The notes: a model not told the origin generated them from the letters alone. Numbered from the stretch's first letter, positions 25,329-36,957 are shown. The stretch: 64,000 nucleotides of DNA from Brevundimonas intermedia (GCF_004614235.1 NZ_SPVH01000002.1:310001-374000); one strand, 5' to 3'. A program made the numbers and translations.

Positions 25329-25355
25329 ACCCTTCTCCCCTTGCGGGAGAAGGGT
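25329..25355 (-). terminator. hairpin between ku and ligD
   Basis: An 11-base perfect stem (ACCCTTCTCCC at 25329-25339 and GGGAGAAGGGT at 25345-25355). Read on the minus strand it is followed by TTTT, so it can end ligD transcription; it lies 2 bases after the ligD stop. The core sequence resembles the hairpin repeats at 53015-53161. Confidence 0.65.
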
Positions 25356-25357
25356 CT

Positions 25358-27922
25358 TCAGACCCCCATCGCTTTCAACGCGGGCTTCAGGCTGACCGCC
25401 GACGCACGGAAATCGGCCCACGGGTCGGGCTTCTTGAGCAGGGCCTCAAAGGTCCACAGATTGAACGCTGCCGGGTCCAGCCCCGCCCTCACCTGTCCCC
25501 ATGACAGAGGGAACGCGATCCCCGCCCCCGGCCGCGCGCGCGGCGACCAGGGCGCGACCGCCGTCGCCATCCGCCCGTTCCTCAGATAGTCGATGAAGAT
25601 CTTTCCGCCCCGCGCCTTCTTGGCCAGGGTCGTGGTGAACCGGTCCGGCGCCTCGACGCGGATGGCCTCGGCGACCGCCTTGGCGAAGGCCTTGTTCTGG
25701 TCCCAGGTGACGCGCGAGCGGGCGTCGGTCTTGATGGGCACGACAACGTGCAGCCCCTTGCCGCCGGTTGTCTTGACGAAGGCCGCCAGGCCCAGCCCCT
25801 CGATCGTCTTCTTCACCACCTTCGCCGCCGCGATCACGTCGGCGAAGTCCAGTCCCTCGTCGGGATCCAGGTCGAAGGTGATCTGGTCCGGAACCTCCGG
25901 CGCGCCGGGCGCGCAGCCCCAGGGGTGCAGCTCCAGCCCGCCCGACTGGGCGATGGCGACCAGGCCGCCCACATCGACGGCGGCGACGTAAGGCGTGCGC
26001 GCCTTGACGTCGATCAGCTTCAGGCGCGGGTTCGACCCCGCCATGGCGTGGCGCTGGAAGAAGGTCTCGCCGCCGATCCCCTCGGGCGCCCGGATGATCG
26101 AGGTCGGCCGGTCCGCCACATGGGGCAGGATTCGCTCGGCCGCCGCCTCGTAATAGCGCGCCAGGTCCGCCTTGGTGATCCCCGGCCGGTCGCCGACAGC
26201 AGGCCACAACAGCTTGTCGGGACTGGAGATCGTCACCCCCGCCACGACCACCTTGCCGGGCTTTCCGGCCGCCCGCACCGTCGTGGTCGCCTTCGTGTCG
26301 GCCTCGCCCATGTCCGTCGGCGGCTGCGGCGCCTGCGTCACCTCGGCGGCCGCCTTGTCCTCGCGCAGGCCCTTGAACGCCGCCTGCCGCAGCGAGCCGG
26401 ATTCGGTGTATCCGCCATGCTCGACCTCGGCGACCAGCACCGGCTTGACCCAGTGAATGTCCTTGGCCGCCTTGGGCGCGCCCGCCCCGGCGAATGGCGA
26501 CCTGTCCGCCGCCACGCCCTTCAGCGCCGGGACCAGCGTCTTGGTGACCGCCTCGCCATAGCCGGTCCCGACCCGGCCCAGATAGCGCAGCCCCGTCTTC
26601 TCCTTGACCCCGACCAGCAGGGACCGAAACCGCGTCCCGCCCTGCGACGACCAGCCGCCGATCACGACCTCGTCGCGCCCCCGGCATTTGGATTTCAGCC
26701 AGGTCGAGGACCGCCCGGCGTGATAGGGCGCGTCCAGCGTCTTGGAGATGACCCCTTCCAGATCCATACGACAGGCGCTCTCCAGCACCGCCTGCCCGGT
26801 CGAGGCGAAATGCTCGACGTAGCGCAGCCGCGCTGCCCCCGCCTTTCCGATCCGGTCCACATAGGCCTGCAGCCGCGCCTTGCGATGCGACAGCGGCAGC
26901 TTGCGCAGATCCTCCGCCCCCTCGAACAGCAGGTCGAAGGCGAAATAGACCAGGCCTTCCGTCTTCTCGTCCGAGATCGCGGCCTGCAACGCCCCGAAGT
27001 CCGGCATGTGATCGTCGTCCAGCGCGCACAGCTCCCCGTCGATCACCGCGTCGGGCCAGGTCGCGGCGTCCGCCGCCAGGTCCGGGAAACGGTCGCTCCA
27101 GTCCAGACCCTTGCGAGTCCTCAAGACCGCCCGACCGCCGCCGACGCCGATCTGGATGCGGTATCCGTCGAACTTGATCTCGTGCGCCCACCCGGTGCCG
27201 CCCGGCGGATGGTCGGTCACCTTGCACAACTGGATCGGCACGAAGGCCGGCGGCTTGGTCGCCTTCGCCGCCGCCTTGGACGGCCTGGGCCTGGCCGGAC
27301 CCTTCCGCCCCGTCGGCTTGGACGCCGTCCATTCCTTCGTCCCGTCCGCGATCTCGGCCAGCGACCGCCCGGTCGTCACCGAGGCGTCGATCTCGGCCAG
27401 CGCATCCCCCTCGCCCGCCACCGCGAAGTCGTCCTTCTCCTTCAGCAGCAGCCAGTTGTTTCTCTTGGACGGCTTGCCCCGGTCGCTCTTCAGCCGGATC
27501 AGCGCCCATTTGCCCTTCAGCCGCTCGCCATGAAGGATCATCTTGATCTGGCCCTTGGCCCAGGCCGCCTCCAAGTCCGGCTCCTGCGGCTCCCAGGTCC
27601 CGACGTCCCACATCTGCACCGTGCCGGCGCCATAGTTGCCGTCGGGAATCGTGCCCTCGAACGATCCGTAATCCAGCGGATGATCCTCGACCTCGACCGC
27701 CAGCCGCTTGACCGCCGTGTCGCGCGACGGCGCCTTGGTCACGGCCCAGGATTTCAACACCCCGTCCGCCTCGATGCGGAAATCATAATGCAGCCGCGTC
27801 GCCGCATGGCGCTGGATCAGATAGCGAAAGCCGCCCTTGGCGCGGCCGCCCTTGGCGCCCTTCGGCTCCGGCGTTTCGCCGAACCGGCGCTTGGCCTGAT
27901 AGGTCTTCAGTTCACCGCGCAT
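25358..27922 (-). CDS. ligD: multifunctional DNA ligase D (phosphoesterase-ligase-polymerase)
   Basis: An 854-residue protein with three domains. The 3'-phosphoesterase (about 1-190) has HYDFRIEADGVLKSWAVTK, then DHPLDYGSFEGTIPDGNYG. The ATP-dependent ligase (about 225-530) has HEIKFDGYRIQ with the adenylated Lys, ELCALDDD and DLEGVISKTLDAPY. The primase/polymerase (about 560-854) has FQRHAMAGSNPRLKL, then FDLDPDEGLDFADVI. It seals double-strand breaks with Ku. Length and order (PE-Lig-Pol) fit alphaproteobacterial LigD. Confidence 0.95.
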   Translation of the reverse strand: MRGELKTYQAKRRFGETPEPKGAKGGRAKGGFRYLIQRHAATRLHYDFRIEADGVLKSWAVTKAPSRDTAVKRLAVEVEDHPLDYGSFEGTIPDGNYGAGTVQMWDVGTWEPQEPDLEAAWAKGQIKMILHGERLKGKWALIRLKSDRGKPSKRNNWLLLKEKDDFAVAGEGDALAEIDASVTTGRSLAEIADGTKEWTASKPTGRKGPARPRPSKAAAKATKPPAFVPIQLCKVTDHPPGGTGWAHEIKFDGYRIQIGVGGGRAVLRTRKGLDWSDRFPDLAADAATWPDAVIDGELCALDDDHMPDFGALQAAISDEKTEGLVYFAFDLLFEGAEDLRKLPLSHRKARLQAYVDRIGKAGAARLRYVEHFASTGQAVLESACRMDLEGVISKTLDAPYHAGRSSTWLKSKCRGRDEVVIGGWSSQGGTRFRSLLVGVKEKTGLRYLGRVGTGYGEAVTKTLVPALKGVAADRSPFAGAGAPKAAKDIHWVKPVLVAEVEHGGYTESGSLRQAAFKGLREDKAAAEVTQAPQPPTDMGEADTKATTTVRAAGKPGKVVVAGVTISSPDKLLWPAVGDRPGITKADLARYYEAAAERILPHVADRPTSIIRAPEGIGGETFFQRHAMAGSNPRLKLIDVKARTPYVAAVDVGGLVAIAQSGGLELHPWGCAPGAPEVPDQITFDLDPDEGLDFADVIAAAKVVKKTIEGLGLAAFVKTTGGKGLHVVVPIKTDARSRVTWDQNKAFAKAVAEAIRVEAPDRFTTTLAKKARGGKIFIDYLRNGRMATAVAPWSPRARPGAGIAFPLSWGQVRAGLDPAAFNLWTFEALLKKPDPWADFRASAVSLKPALKAMGV

Positions 27923-27975
27923 AGGGGCGTAATCCGCCTCGGCCCAAACCGTTGCGCTACGGCGGCTTCACGCCC

Positions 27976-28716
27976 TTACCGACAGAACCGCGTGTCCGTC
28001 GCCTCCAGATGCAGGTGGTCGTGGTGGACGGCGTTGTAGTCGGGGCTCAGCGTCGTGCCGAAGATGCGGCAGGCGTCGTCGCGGATGCGGCGCAGGAAAC
28101 GCGCCTCGGGAGCATCGCCCGACCAGTCCTTCGTCACCGTGATCCGCCGCCCGTCCCTCAGCCGCACCCCGGCGAAGTCCAGCGCCGCCGCTTGGGAATG
28201 GGCGCTGACGCGGTTCGAGCCGACGCCGTTGTTCACATTGCGACAGGCGTAGGCGCCCATGTGATCGATCTGGACCACGTCCGAGCCCAGGATCTCGCGC
28301 GCCGCCGGCTCCAGCGACTGCCGACGCCAGATGCTCAGGGCCAGCGCCGTCTGGCAGGTCATCTCCACATCGCCCGGCGCCAAGCGCGCCACCGTGCCCA
28401 GGTCTGCGCCCAGCACCCCGCCCTGGCTCAGGCCGCAGGTCGCGGTGTTCTGACGATCAGGAACGGGGCTGAACCGCACCCGCGCGGCGTTCAGTTCGGC
28501 TAAACACCGGCCCAGGTCCCGCCCCTCACGCACCACCGCGCCTTGCGTGCCACCATCGATGGCCCGATCCACCAGCCCCCCGACCAGGGGCGCCTCGGTG
28601 CGCGACGGATAGGGTGACGGCCTGAAAGGCTCGGGCGGCCGCCGCACGCAGCCGCTCAGGATCAGCAAGACGCTGAGGGCGATCAGGAAGGGTGAGGCGC
28701 GGGACACGGCAAACAT
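27976..28716 (-). CDS. extensin family lipoprotein
   Basis: A 246-residue protein with a lipoprotein signal (ALSVLLILSGC). The extensin-like domain (PF06904) follows: CGLSQGGVLG, ACRNVNNGVGSNRVSAHSQA, ALDFAGVRL and HHDHLHLE. The SxHxxAxALD and HxDHLH motifs resemble zinc D-Ala-D-Ala carboxypeptidases, so a cell-wall peptidase role is plausible but unproven. Confidence 0.88.
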   Translation of the reverse strand: MFAVSRASPFLIALSVLLILSGCVRRPPEPFRPSPYPSRTEAPLVGGLVDRAIDGGTQGAVVREGRDLGRCLAELNAARVRFSPVPDRQNTATCGLSQGGVLGADLGTVARLAPGDVEMTCQTALALSIWRRQSLEPAAREILGSDVVQIDHMGAYACRNVNNGVGSNRVSAHSQAAALDFAGVRLRDGRRITVTKDWSGDAPEARFLRRIRDDACRIFGTTLSPDYNAVHHDHLHLEATDTRFCR

Positions 28717-28785
28717 CGCCAGGACGCTTATCTGATTCCCTGATCGCGCGCGGTCACGAGGCGGAGAGCCATCTACCGCCGATCT

Positions 28786-28953
28786 TCAGCCGCCCCCCTT
28801 GGCCCGGCACCGGTCCGAGCAGAACCGCACCTGCGCCCAGTCCCGCGCCCACTTCTTGCGCCACGCGAACGGCAGGCCGCACGCGGCGCAGCCCTTCTGC
28901 GGCAGATCGGCCTTGGCGGGCGCCGTACCGAGGTTGACGTGCTTTCGACCCAT
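28786..28953 (-). CDS. DUF2256 zinc-binding small protein
   Basis: A 55-residue protein. [18 protein letters not shown], then RFCSDRCR, is the DUF2256 signature: two Cys pairs for one zinc around an F-W-R-K-K-W core. ATG at 28951-28953, TGA at 28786-28788. It lies between rpoD and the extensin gene with only short spacers. Function of the family unknown; often found beside DNA-repair or photolyase-type genes. Confidence 0.85.
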   Translation of the reverse strand: MGRKHVNLGTAPAKADLPQKGCAACGLPFAWRKKWARDWAQVRFCSDRCRAKGGG

Positions 28954-29005
28954 GCCGTTCCACAATGAAAAAGGGCGGCCCCGTCGGAGCCACCCCTAAT
29001 CGTCT

Positions 29006-30955
<1,950 letters not shown>

Positions 30956-31030
30956 AGTCAGTCTGTCTCCAGCCGGAGGGGGTGATCAATCCGCCCCGAC
31001 GAAAAATACAATGCCTGGCGGGCCGTAAGG

Positions 31031-32890
31031 TTACGAGCCCGCGCTGTCTTCCCAAATCGTCCCGGCTTTGATCGCACGGCGAAGCGCATCCCGCTCGGCC
31101 TTAAGCCGGCGAAACGCCTCATCCTGCCCAGGCACATCACGTGCTTGGGCCAAGGCGTCCTCCAACGCGGCTACGCGTGTTGAAGCGTCGAACGCCTGCG
31201 ACCATCGGATCCTTGCCTCGGCGAGGGGCGCATTTGCGGCCAGGAAAGGCGCGCCGGACTTTGCCGCCGCCTTCTCGACCTCGCGCACTAAGGCATCATG
31301 ACCCGATTGCGCCAGATGGCGTCGCAGGGCGGCAGAGTCAAGACTGTGGCCCGACAGACGCAGGCGAACCAGCTCTTGCGCCAGGCCATCCAGCCCCTTG
31401 TCGCCGAAACCGTGGGCTGCGATCTCCTCCAGATGGTCGTCCATCCGTTCCGGGTCGTCGATGGCGCCGTGGGCCAGGGCGGCCGGCACCGGCTCGATGG
31501 CGCGGAACAACGACTGCATCGCCTGCGCCCCCTCCGCCGTCTGGCCCAGCTTGGGCGGCGGGCCGAAACCGCGCCTGCCCTGCCCCGGCGTCCAGGGTGC
31601 CCGTTGGGGGCTGCGCGGAAACAGGGCGTCGAAGCGGTCGAACAGGTCGCGGCGGTATTGTTCGGCTAAATCCTTGTCCTGGATGGCCGAGGCGGTGTTG
31701 CGCAGCCGCGCCTTGAAACCGGCCTTGCGTTCCGGCGTGTCCAGCGGCTCCAAATCCTGTTCGCGGCGGAACAGCACCTCGGCGAACCCATGCGTGTCGG
31801 CCAGGGCCTGACGCAGCGCCGGGGCGCCCTTTTCGCGCAGGATGTCGTCGGGGTCCTGCCCGGCGCCCAGCAGCGCGAACCGAAACGACCGCCCGGCCTT
31901 CAGCAGCGGCAACGACCGTTCGATGGCGCGATAGGCGGCGCGCAGCCCCGCGGCGTCCCCGTCGAAACACAGCACCGGCTCGGACGACACCCGCCAAAGC
32001 CTTTCCATCTGCTCCTCGGTCAGGGCCGTGCCCATCGGCGCCACGGCCGGCAGGCCCGCGCGCTGGCAGGCGATGACGTCCATGTAGCCTTCGACCACGA
32101 TGATGGCCTGGTCGTTCTTGCTCTCCGCCCCCAGGATCCGCCGCGCCTCGGGCAGGCCGTAGAGCGTCGCGCCCTTGTGGAAGAGTGGGCTCTCGGGGCC
32201 GTTCAGATATTTGGCCCGGTCGTCGGGATTCATCGCCCGGCCGCCGAAGCTGACGATCCGCCCGCGCGCATCCAGGATGGGGAACATCAGCCGGTCGCGG
32301 AACCGGTCATAGGGTTGGCCGCCGCTTTCCGGCGAGATCAGCATCCCGGCCTCGACCAGTTCGGCGGGCTTGGCGCCGCGCTGGATCAGGGCCTGTTTCA
32401 GCCCCTCGCGATCATTGGGCGCATAGCCCAGGCCGAACCGCTCCCACTGATCTTCGGGCAGGCCGCGTTTTTCGAGATATTCGCGCGCCGCCTTGCCCGG
32501 CCTGCGACGCAGATTGGCGGCGAACCATTTCTGGGCCAGGTCCAACCAGTCCGACAGGCCCGCCCGCTTCTGCTCGCGCTCGGCCTCCTTTGGGTCTTCG
32601 GCCGGCAGTTGCATGCCCGCCTCGCCGGCCAGCCGCTGCACCGCCTCGACGAAGCTGAGCCGCTCCGTCTCCTGCAGAAACGAGATGATGTCGCCGTGTT
32701 TCCCGGACGAGAAGTCGTGGAAAAAGCCCTTGTCGTCGTTGACGAAGAAGGACGGCGACCTCTCCTTCGAGAAGGGCGACAGGCCGACGTATTCGCGCCC
32801 CTGACGTTTCAGCTTCACCGTCCGCCCGATCACGTCGGACGGCCGAAGGCGAGCCTTCAGTTCATCGATGAATCTTTCGTCGAAACGCAC
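31031..32890 (-). CDS. dnaG: DNA primase DnaG
   Basis: A 619-residue protein. The N-terminal domain has YVGLSPFSKERSPSFFVNDD, then KGFFHDFSSGKHGD, the zinc-ribbon region; the usual Cys, His, Cys, Cys ligands are replaced by Ser38, Ser41, Asp59 and Ser62, so no zinc can bind as in E. coli DnaG. The TOPRIM catalytic core is intact (AIIVVEGYMDVIA, ALTEEQMERLW, LCFDGDAAGLRAA). The C-terminal helicase-binding region is present (about 450-619). It synthesises RNA primers at forks. Confidence 0.96.
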   Translation of the reverse strand: MRFDERFIDELKARLRPSDVIGRTVKLKRQGREYVGLSPFSKERSPSFFVNDDKGFFHDFSSGKHGDIISFLQETERLSFVEAVQRLAGEAGMQLPAEDPKEAEREQKRAGLSDWLDLAQKWFAANLRRRPGKAAREYLEKRGLPEDQWERFGLGYAPNDREGLKQALIQRGAKPAELVEAGMLISPESGGQPYDRFRDRLMFPILDARGRIVSFGGRAMNPDDRAKYLNGPESPLFHKGATLYGLPEARRILGAESKNDQAIIVVEGYMDVIACQRAGLPAVAPMGTALTEEQMERLWRVSSEPVLCFDGDAAGLRAAYRAIERSLPLLKAGRSFRFALLGAGQDPDDILREKGAPALRQALADTHGFAEVLFRREQDLEPLDTPERKAGFKARLRNTASAIQDKDLAEQYRRDLFDRFDALFPRSPQRAPWTPGQGRRGFGPPPKLGQTAEGAQAMQSLFRAIEPVPAALAHGAIDDPERMDDHLEEIAAHGFGDKGLDGLAQELVRLRLSGHSLDSAALRRHLAQSGHDALVREVEKAAAKSGAPFLAANAPLAEARIRWSQAFDASTRVAALEDALAQARDVPGQDEAFRRLKAERDALRRAIKAGTIWEDSAGS

Positions 32891-33153
32891 CCGGCGATCC
32901 TTAGGGCCTGCGGGCCTCTACGTCGATATCGGGAGCGATCAGGCGGCTCGTCCGGGCATCCCCCGATATCCGAACGAACCGCCGCATCGCAGAAGGCGTA
33001 AACCGCCGCGTCCCCCAACGCCTTGGCTAACGAAGTCCTAACGCCTCGCGGACCGGCATCTGACTGAATGATCGGCGGTCTGTCGAGAGGTGCACCGGTT
33101 TCCTTCGTCGGATCGTGGCGAGACTGTGTCTTTTGCGCCTCGCGCCGTTCGCC

Positions 33154-34023
33154 TTAGGGGCGACCGAAGGGGACGACCTTGTTGGCGCCGTCGTGCCCGA
33201 TATCGGCGTTTCCGAGGAAGGGTATGCCCGACCTCAGACACCAGTATCGAATGATCTCCTCGGGAGTCTGGCCGAAATCGGGATCGTTTGGCGTGACATC
33301 CGAAACACGCCCCAGGCGAATCCCGGCAACACGGCGGATGCTTGCCTGGCTCGTCAAATGAAACATCATCCGGTCGATCCGGTAGGCGGCCTCAGAAACC
33401 TCCTCCAGCATCAGGACGTGACCGGACAGATCCGGCTCCAGCGCCGTGCCGGTCAGCTCGTTCAGGATGGTGAGATTGAAGGCGACGGCCGGTCGCGGAT
33501 CGGTCGCCAGAGACGGCTCGATCCAGTCGGTCCGCCCGGTGGTCAGCCAGGACAGGGCGCCGCGCGCCGTCGCGTCTTCGCGCACAGAATCGGACGCCAT
33601 CGGACCGTGGGCCAGATGTTCGAAACCGGCCTTGTACATCCCGGCCAGCAGGCTGCCGGCATCGGAATAGCCCATGTACCGCTTCTTGCGGGCCACAGCC
33701 TCCAGGCGCGGAATCACCGCATCGGCGATGCGGCACGAGCCATAGCCGCCGCGCGCGAACCAGATGGCGTCGATGCGGGGGTCGTTGGCGAACTCGACGA
33801 AGGCGTCGGCCCGCGCCCGGTCGTCGCCAGCGAAATGGCCGTGTTTCAGGAAACAGGCGGGATGAAACACCACCGCCACGTCGCGGTCGGGATGGTTCTG
33901 CGCCATCCAGGCCTCGACCGCCTCGGCGCGTTCTTTCGAAAACCGCGAACTGGCGCAGACGACGCCGATCTTGAAGCTATTGGTCGCCACGTGCGCCTTC
34001 TTCGTCGTTTTTGCGATCCCCAC
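33154..34023 (-). CDS. S66 family LD-carboxypeptidase (LdcA/MccF-like)
   Basis: A 289-residue protein. IWFARGGYGSCRI is the Gly-rich loop; YMGYSDAGSLL holds the nucleophile Ser at about 120; VLMLEEVSEAAYRIDRM holds the catalytic Glu; and GHDGANKVVPFG the catalytic His. LdcA removes the terminal D-Ala from the peptidoglycan tetrapeptide in the cytoplasm. It is divergent, by only 35 bases, from an Mpl/MurC-like ligase that would use the resulting tripeptide. No signal peptide, as expected. Confidence 0.88.
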   Translation of the reverse strand: MGIAKTTKKAHVATNSFKIGVVCASSRFSKERAEAVEAWMAQNHPDRDVAVVFHPACFLKHGHFAGDDRARADAFVEFANDPRIDAIWFARGGYGSCRIADAVIPRLEAVARKKRYMGYSDAGSLLAGMYKAGFEHLAHGPMASDSVREDATARGALSWLTTGRTDWIEPSLATDPRPAVAFNLTILNELTGTALEPDLSGHVLMLEEVSEAAYRIDRMMFHLTSQASIRRVAGIRLGRVSDVTPNDPDFGQTPEEIIRYWCLRSGIPFLGNADIGHDGANKVVPFGRP

Positions 34024-34058
34024 TGGCGGACCGGCCCGATCCCCTGTTCTAAGGGGGC

Positions 34059-35453
34059 ATGAACCAAGACGCCTCCTATTTCTTCTGCGGCATCGGCGGG
34101 TCGGGCATGCTGCCCCTGGCCATGATCGTTCAGGCGCGCGGCGCGACCATCGAAGGCTCCGACCGCGCGCTGGACCAGGGCCGCACGCCCGAGAAGTTCG
34201 ACTGGCTGCGCGCCCACGGCGTCACCCTGCACCCCCAGGACGGATCGGGCGTCACCCGGGCCGATCAGACCTTGATCGCCACCGGCGCCATTGAGGACAC
34301 CGTGCCCGACATCGGCGCGGCGAAACGCGCCGGCGCGACGATCAAGACCCGGCCCCAGCTGCTCAGCGAAATCTTCAACGCCACCGCCACGTCGGTCGGC
34401 GTGGCGGGCACCAGCGGCAAGTCCACCATCACCGGCATGATCGCCTGGATCCTGCACCAGACGGGCCGCGCCCCCACCGTCATGAACGGGGCGGTGATGA
34501 AGAACTTCGCCGACGCAGACCATCCCTTCGCCAGCGCGCTGATCGGCGGACCGGACCTGTTCGTGTCGGAGGTGGACGAGAGCGACGGCTCCATCGCTGG
34601 CTACGATCCGACGGTCGCCGTCGTCTCCAACATCTCGCTGGACCACAAGTCGATGGAGGAGCTGCGCGACCTGTTCGGCGGCTTCGTCGCCCGCGCCACG
34701 ACGGCCGTGCTGAACCTCGACAATCCCGAGACGGCGGCTTTGGCCCAGACGCTGCCGGCCGGCAAGGCCATCACCTTCGGCCTGGGCGAGGAGAAGGCCG
34801 ACCTGTCCGGCCACGACCTGACCCCACTGCCCGCCGGCATGAAGTTCCGCCTGATCGAGGGCTGGAGCGAGCACGACGTCATCCTGAACGTCCCCGGCGC
34901 GCACAATGTCGCCAATGCCCTGGCGGCGCTGGGCGCGACCAGGGCGCTGGGCGTGCCGACCAGCGAGGCGGTCAAGGCGCTGGAGACCTTCGCCGGCATC
35001 CGTCGCCGCATGGAGGTGGTCGGGACGGCCGGCGACATCACCGTCATCGACGACTTCGCCCATAACCCGGACAAGATCGCCGCCACGCTGAAAACGCTGC
35101 ACGCCTTCGACGGCCGGCTGCTGATCCTGTTCCAGCCGCATGGTTTCGGCCCGCTGAAGCTGATGCAATCGGAGTTCATCGAAGGTTTCGCCGGCCTGAT
35201 GCGCGAGGATGACGTGCTGCTGATGCCCGAGCCGGTCTATTACGGCGGCACGACGGACCGCAGCGTGGGGTCCGAGGACATCGCCTCCGGCGTCCGCGCC
35301 GCTGGGCGGCAGGCCGAAGCGCTGGCGACGCGCGCAGCGTGCGGCGACCGGATCGTAGAGATCGCTCAACCGGGAGACCGGATCATCGTCATGGGGGCGC
35401 GGGACGACACCCTGTCCAGCTTCGCGGCGGAATTGTTGGGGCGGTTGGGCTAA
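34059..35453 (+). CDS. Mur ligase family protein, Mpl/MurC-like
   Basis: A 464-residue protein. FFCGIGGSGMLPLAMI is the N-terminal UDP-binding loop of MurC/Mpl; VAGTSGKSTITGMIAWIL is the ATP P-loop (GTSGKST in place of the usual GTHGKTT); VSEVDESDGS matches the MurC/Mpl ADESDGS motif; DDFAHNPDKIAATLK opens the C-terminal domain. Context with LdcA favours Mpl, which reattaches recovered tripeptide to UDP-MurNAc, but a MurC-like activity on another substrate cannot be excluded. Confidence 0.82.
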   Translation: MNQDASYFFCGIGGSGMLPLAMIVQARGATIEGSDRALDQGRTPEKFDWLRAHGVTLHPQDGSGVTRADQTLIATGAIEDTVPDIGAAKRAGATIKTRPQLLSEIFNATATSVGVAGTSGKSTITGMIAWILHQTGRAPTVMNGAVMKNFADADHPFASALIGGPDLFVSEVDESDGSIAGYDPTVAVVSNISLDHKSMEELRDLFGGFVARATTAVLNLDNPETAALAQTLPAGKAITFGLGEEKADLSGHDLTPLPAGMKFRLIEGWSEHDVILNVPGAHNVANALAALGATRALGVPTSEAVKALETFAGIRRRMEVVGTAGDITVIDDFAHNPDKIAATLKTLHAFDGRLLILFQPHGFGPLKLMQSEFIEGFAGLMREDDVLLMPEPVYYGGTTDRSVGSEDIASGVRAAGRQAEALATRAACGDRIVEIAQPGDRIIVMGARDDTLSSFAAELLGRLG

Positions 35454-35462
35454 CCTCTGAAC

Positions 35463-35566
35463 CGTCATCCTCGCCCTTGTGGCGAGGATCCAGATTCCCG
35501 GTGACGGCCGTGGCTCACCGTCGTCGACGGAGCGTATGGATCCTAGGCACAAGGCCTAGGATGACG
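35463..35566. repeat. paired-hairpin intergenic repeat, copy 2
   Basis: A 104-bp element of the same family as 18075-18180, in opposite orientation: the CCTCGCC-type hairpin is first and the CCTAGGC-type second, ends GTCATCC and GGATGAC. It lies between convergent genes, just after both stops, and may act as a terminator. Confidence 0.85.
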
Positions 35567-35580
35567 GGCCTTTTTACGTT

Positions 35581-36957
35581 TCAGTACACGTCGCGCCCAT
35601 AGCGGCCGTCTTCAAGCATGGTCAGCACCACGTCCGCGCCCAGCGCATTTTCTAGGGCGGCGTGCACGCCTTGCGACATCCCTTCGAGACTGCCGCAGAC
35701 ATAGATCGCCGCACCGCGTTCGACCCAATCGCGCAGGTCGTCAGACGCAGCCGCCACCAGATCCTGCACATACCGTCCGTCGCCCGGATCGCGAGAGAAG
35801 CATCGGTCCAGCCGTCGCAGCACGCCCGAAGCCAGCCACGCCTGAAGCTCCGCATCGAAGAAGGCGTCGTGCGCCTGCGTCCGTTCGCCGAACAGCAGCC
35901 AGGCTCCGCCCGCCGCCGTCCGCGCCTTCAGGTGAGCCCGCAGCCCGGCGATCCCCGTGCCGTTGCCGATCAGGATCATCGGCGTCTCGTCCGCCGGGCC
36001 GTGGAAGCTGCGGTTGGTGCGAAGCCGCATACCGATCTCGCCGCCGAGCGCCAGGTCTTGGGTCAGCCAGCCCGAGGCCAGGCCCGGCGCGCCGTCGGGA
36101 TGGCGCATCAGGCGGATCAGGAACTCGACCCGGCCGTCAGACGGCAGGGAGGCTATCGAATATTCGCGCGAGCCCGGCGTGACGCCGTCCCGTTCGGGCA
36201 GGCCGACCTCGGCGATGTCGCCGGCCGACCATTCGGGCGCCGCGCCCACGAATTCGAACGCCAGATGATACGCCTCGCCGCCGGGACTGCCGGGATTGAC
36301 CAGGGTCCGTTCGACCAGCCGCCAGGGGTCGTAGGCCGGCGGGGTCCAATCGGGGGCGGTGACGCTGCCGGTGATCTGGTTCAGCTGGTGCTGCCAGTGG
36401 CGGACGGCGCCGGCCTCGCCGTTGTCGACCTCGACCGTGTCGAACAGAGGTTCGGCGCCCGACCGCCTCAGCCAGCCGTCCACCGCATGGCCGAAGCCGC
36501 AGAACTGGTCATAGCTGCGGTCGCCCAGCGCCAGCAGGCCGAAGCGCAGGCCTGAAAGATCCGCCGTCTCGCCCATGGCCTTGCGCACGAACCGGGCCGC
36601 GCTGTCGGGCGGATCGCCCTCGCCCGTCGTGGAGACGATCAGCAGCGCACGGTCCGTCGCCTTCAGGGTCTGGACGTCCAGATCGGCGAAGGACACCACC
36701 CGCGCGCCCACGCCGCCGTCGCTCAAGGCGCGCGCTGTCATCCATGCCAGTTCCTCGGCGAAGCCCGTCTGGCTGGCGAAGGCGATCAGCACCGCCTGCC
36801 CCTCGCCCGCCCCGGCCCCAGCGCCCGCAAAGGCGTCGGACCGCGCACGCGCCGCCGCCCTGGCCCGACGTTCGCGCCAGACGATGACGGCGATCAGGGC
36901 CAGCCAAAGCGCCAACGCCCCGACCGCCCACAGCCAGCGCTGCGGATCGGCTGTCAC
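35581..36957 (-). CDS. membrane-anchored flavodoxin/ferredoxin-reductase-type flavoprotein
   Basis: A 458-residue protein. The N-terminal helix (WLWAVGALALWLALIAVIVW) anchors it. A flavodoxin domain (about 55-195) has LIAFASQTGFAEELAW, VSTTGEGDPPDSAARF and LALGDRSYDQFCGFG. An FAD/NAD(P)H reductase domain follows, with SREYSIASLPSD (FAD), IGNGTGIAGLRAHL, and YVCGSLEGMSQGVH, similar to the sulfite reductase flavoprotein. The connecting domain is short. Last gene of the iron operon; it overlaps apbE by 4 bases. It probably passes electrons from NADPH to a periplasmic or membrane acceptor. Confidence 0.88.
   Translation of the reverse strand: MTADPQRWLWAVGALALWLALIAVIVWRERRARAAARARSDAFAGAGAGAGEGQAVLIAFASQTGFAEELAWMTARALSDGGVGARVVSFADLDVQTLKATDRALLIVSTTGEGDPPDSAARFVRKAMGETADLSGLRFGLLALGDRSYDQFCGFGHAVDGWLRRSGAEPLFDTVEVDNGEAGAVRHWQHQLNQITGSVTAPDWTPPAYDPWRLVERTLVNPGSPGGEAYHLAFEFVGAAPEWSAGDIAEVGLPERDGVTPGSREYSIASLPSDGRVEFLIRLMRHPDGAPGLASGWLTQDLALGGEIGMRLRTNRSFHGPADETPMILIGNGTGIAGLRAHLKARTAAGGAWLLFGERTQAHDAFFDAELQAWLASGVLRRLDRCFSRDPGDGRYVQDLVAAASDDLRDWVERGAAIYVCGSLEGMSQGVHAALENALGADVVLTMLEDGRYGRDVY

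Noticed and set aside
25446..28039. Frames of 721 and 763 codons overlapping ligD on both strands
   Set aside because: Both are shadow frames of ligD, rich in Arg/Gly/Ala with no domain, while LigD is complete.
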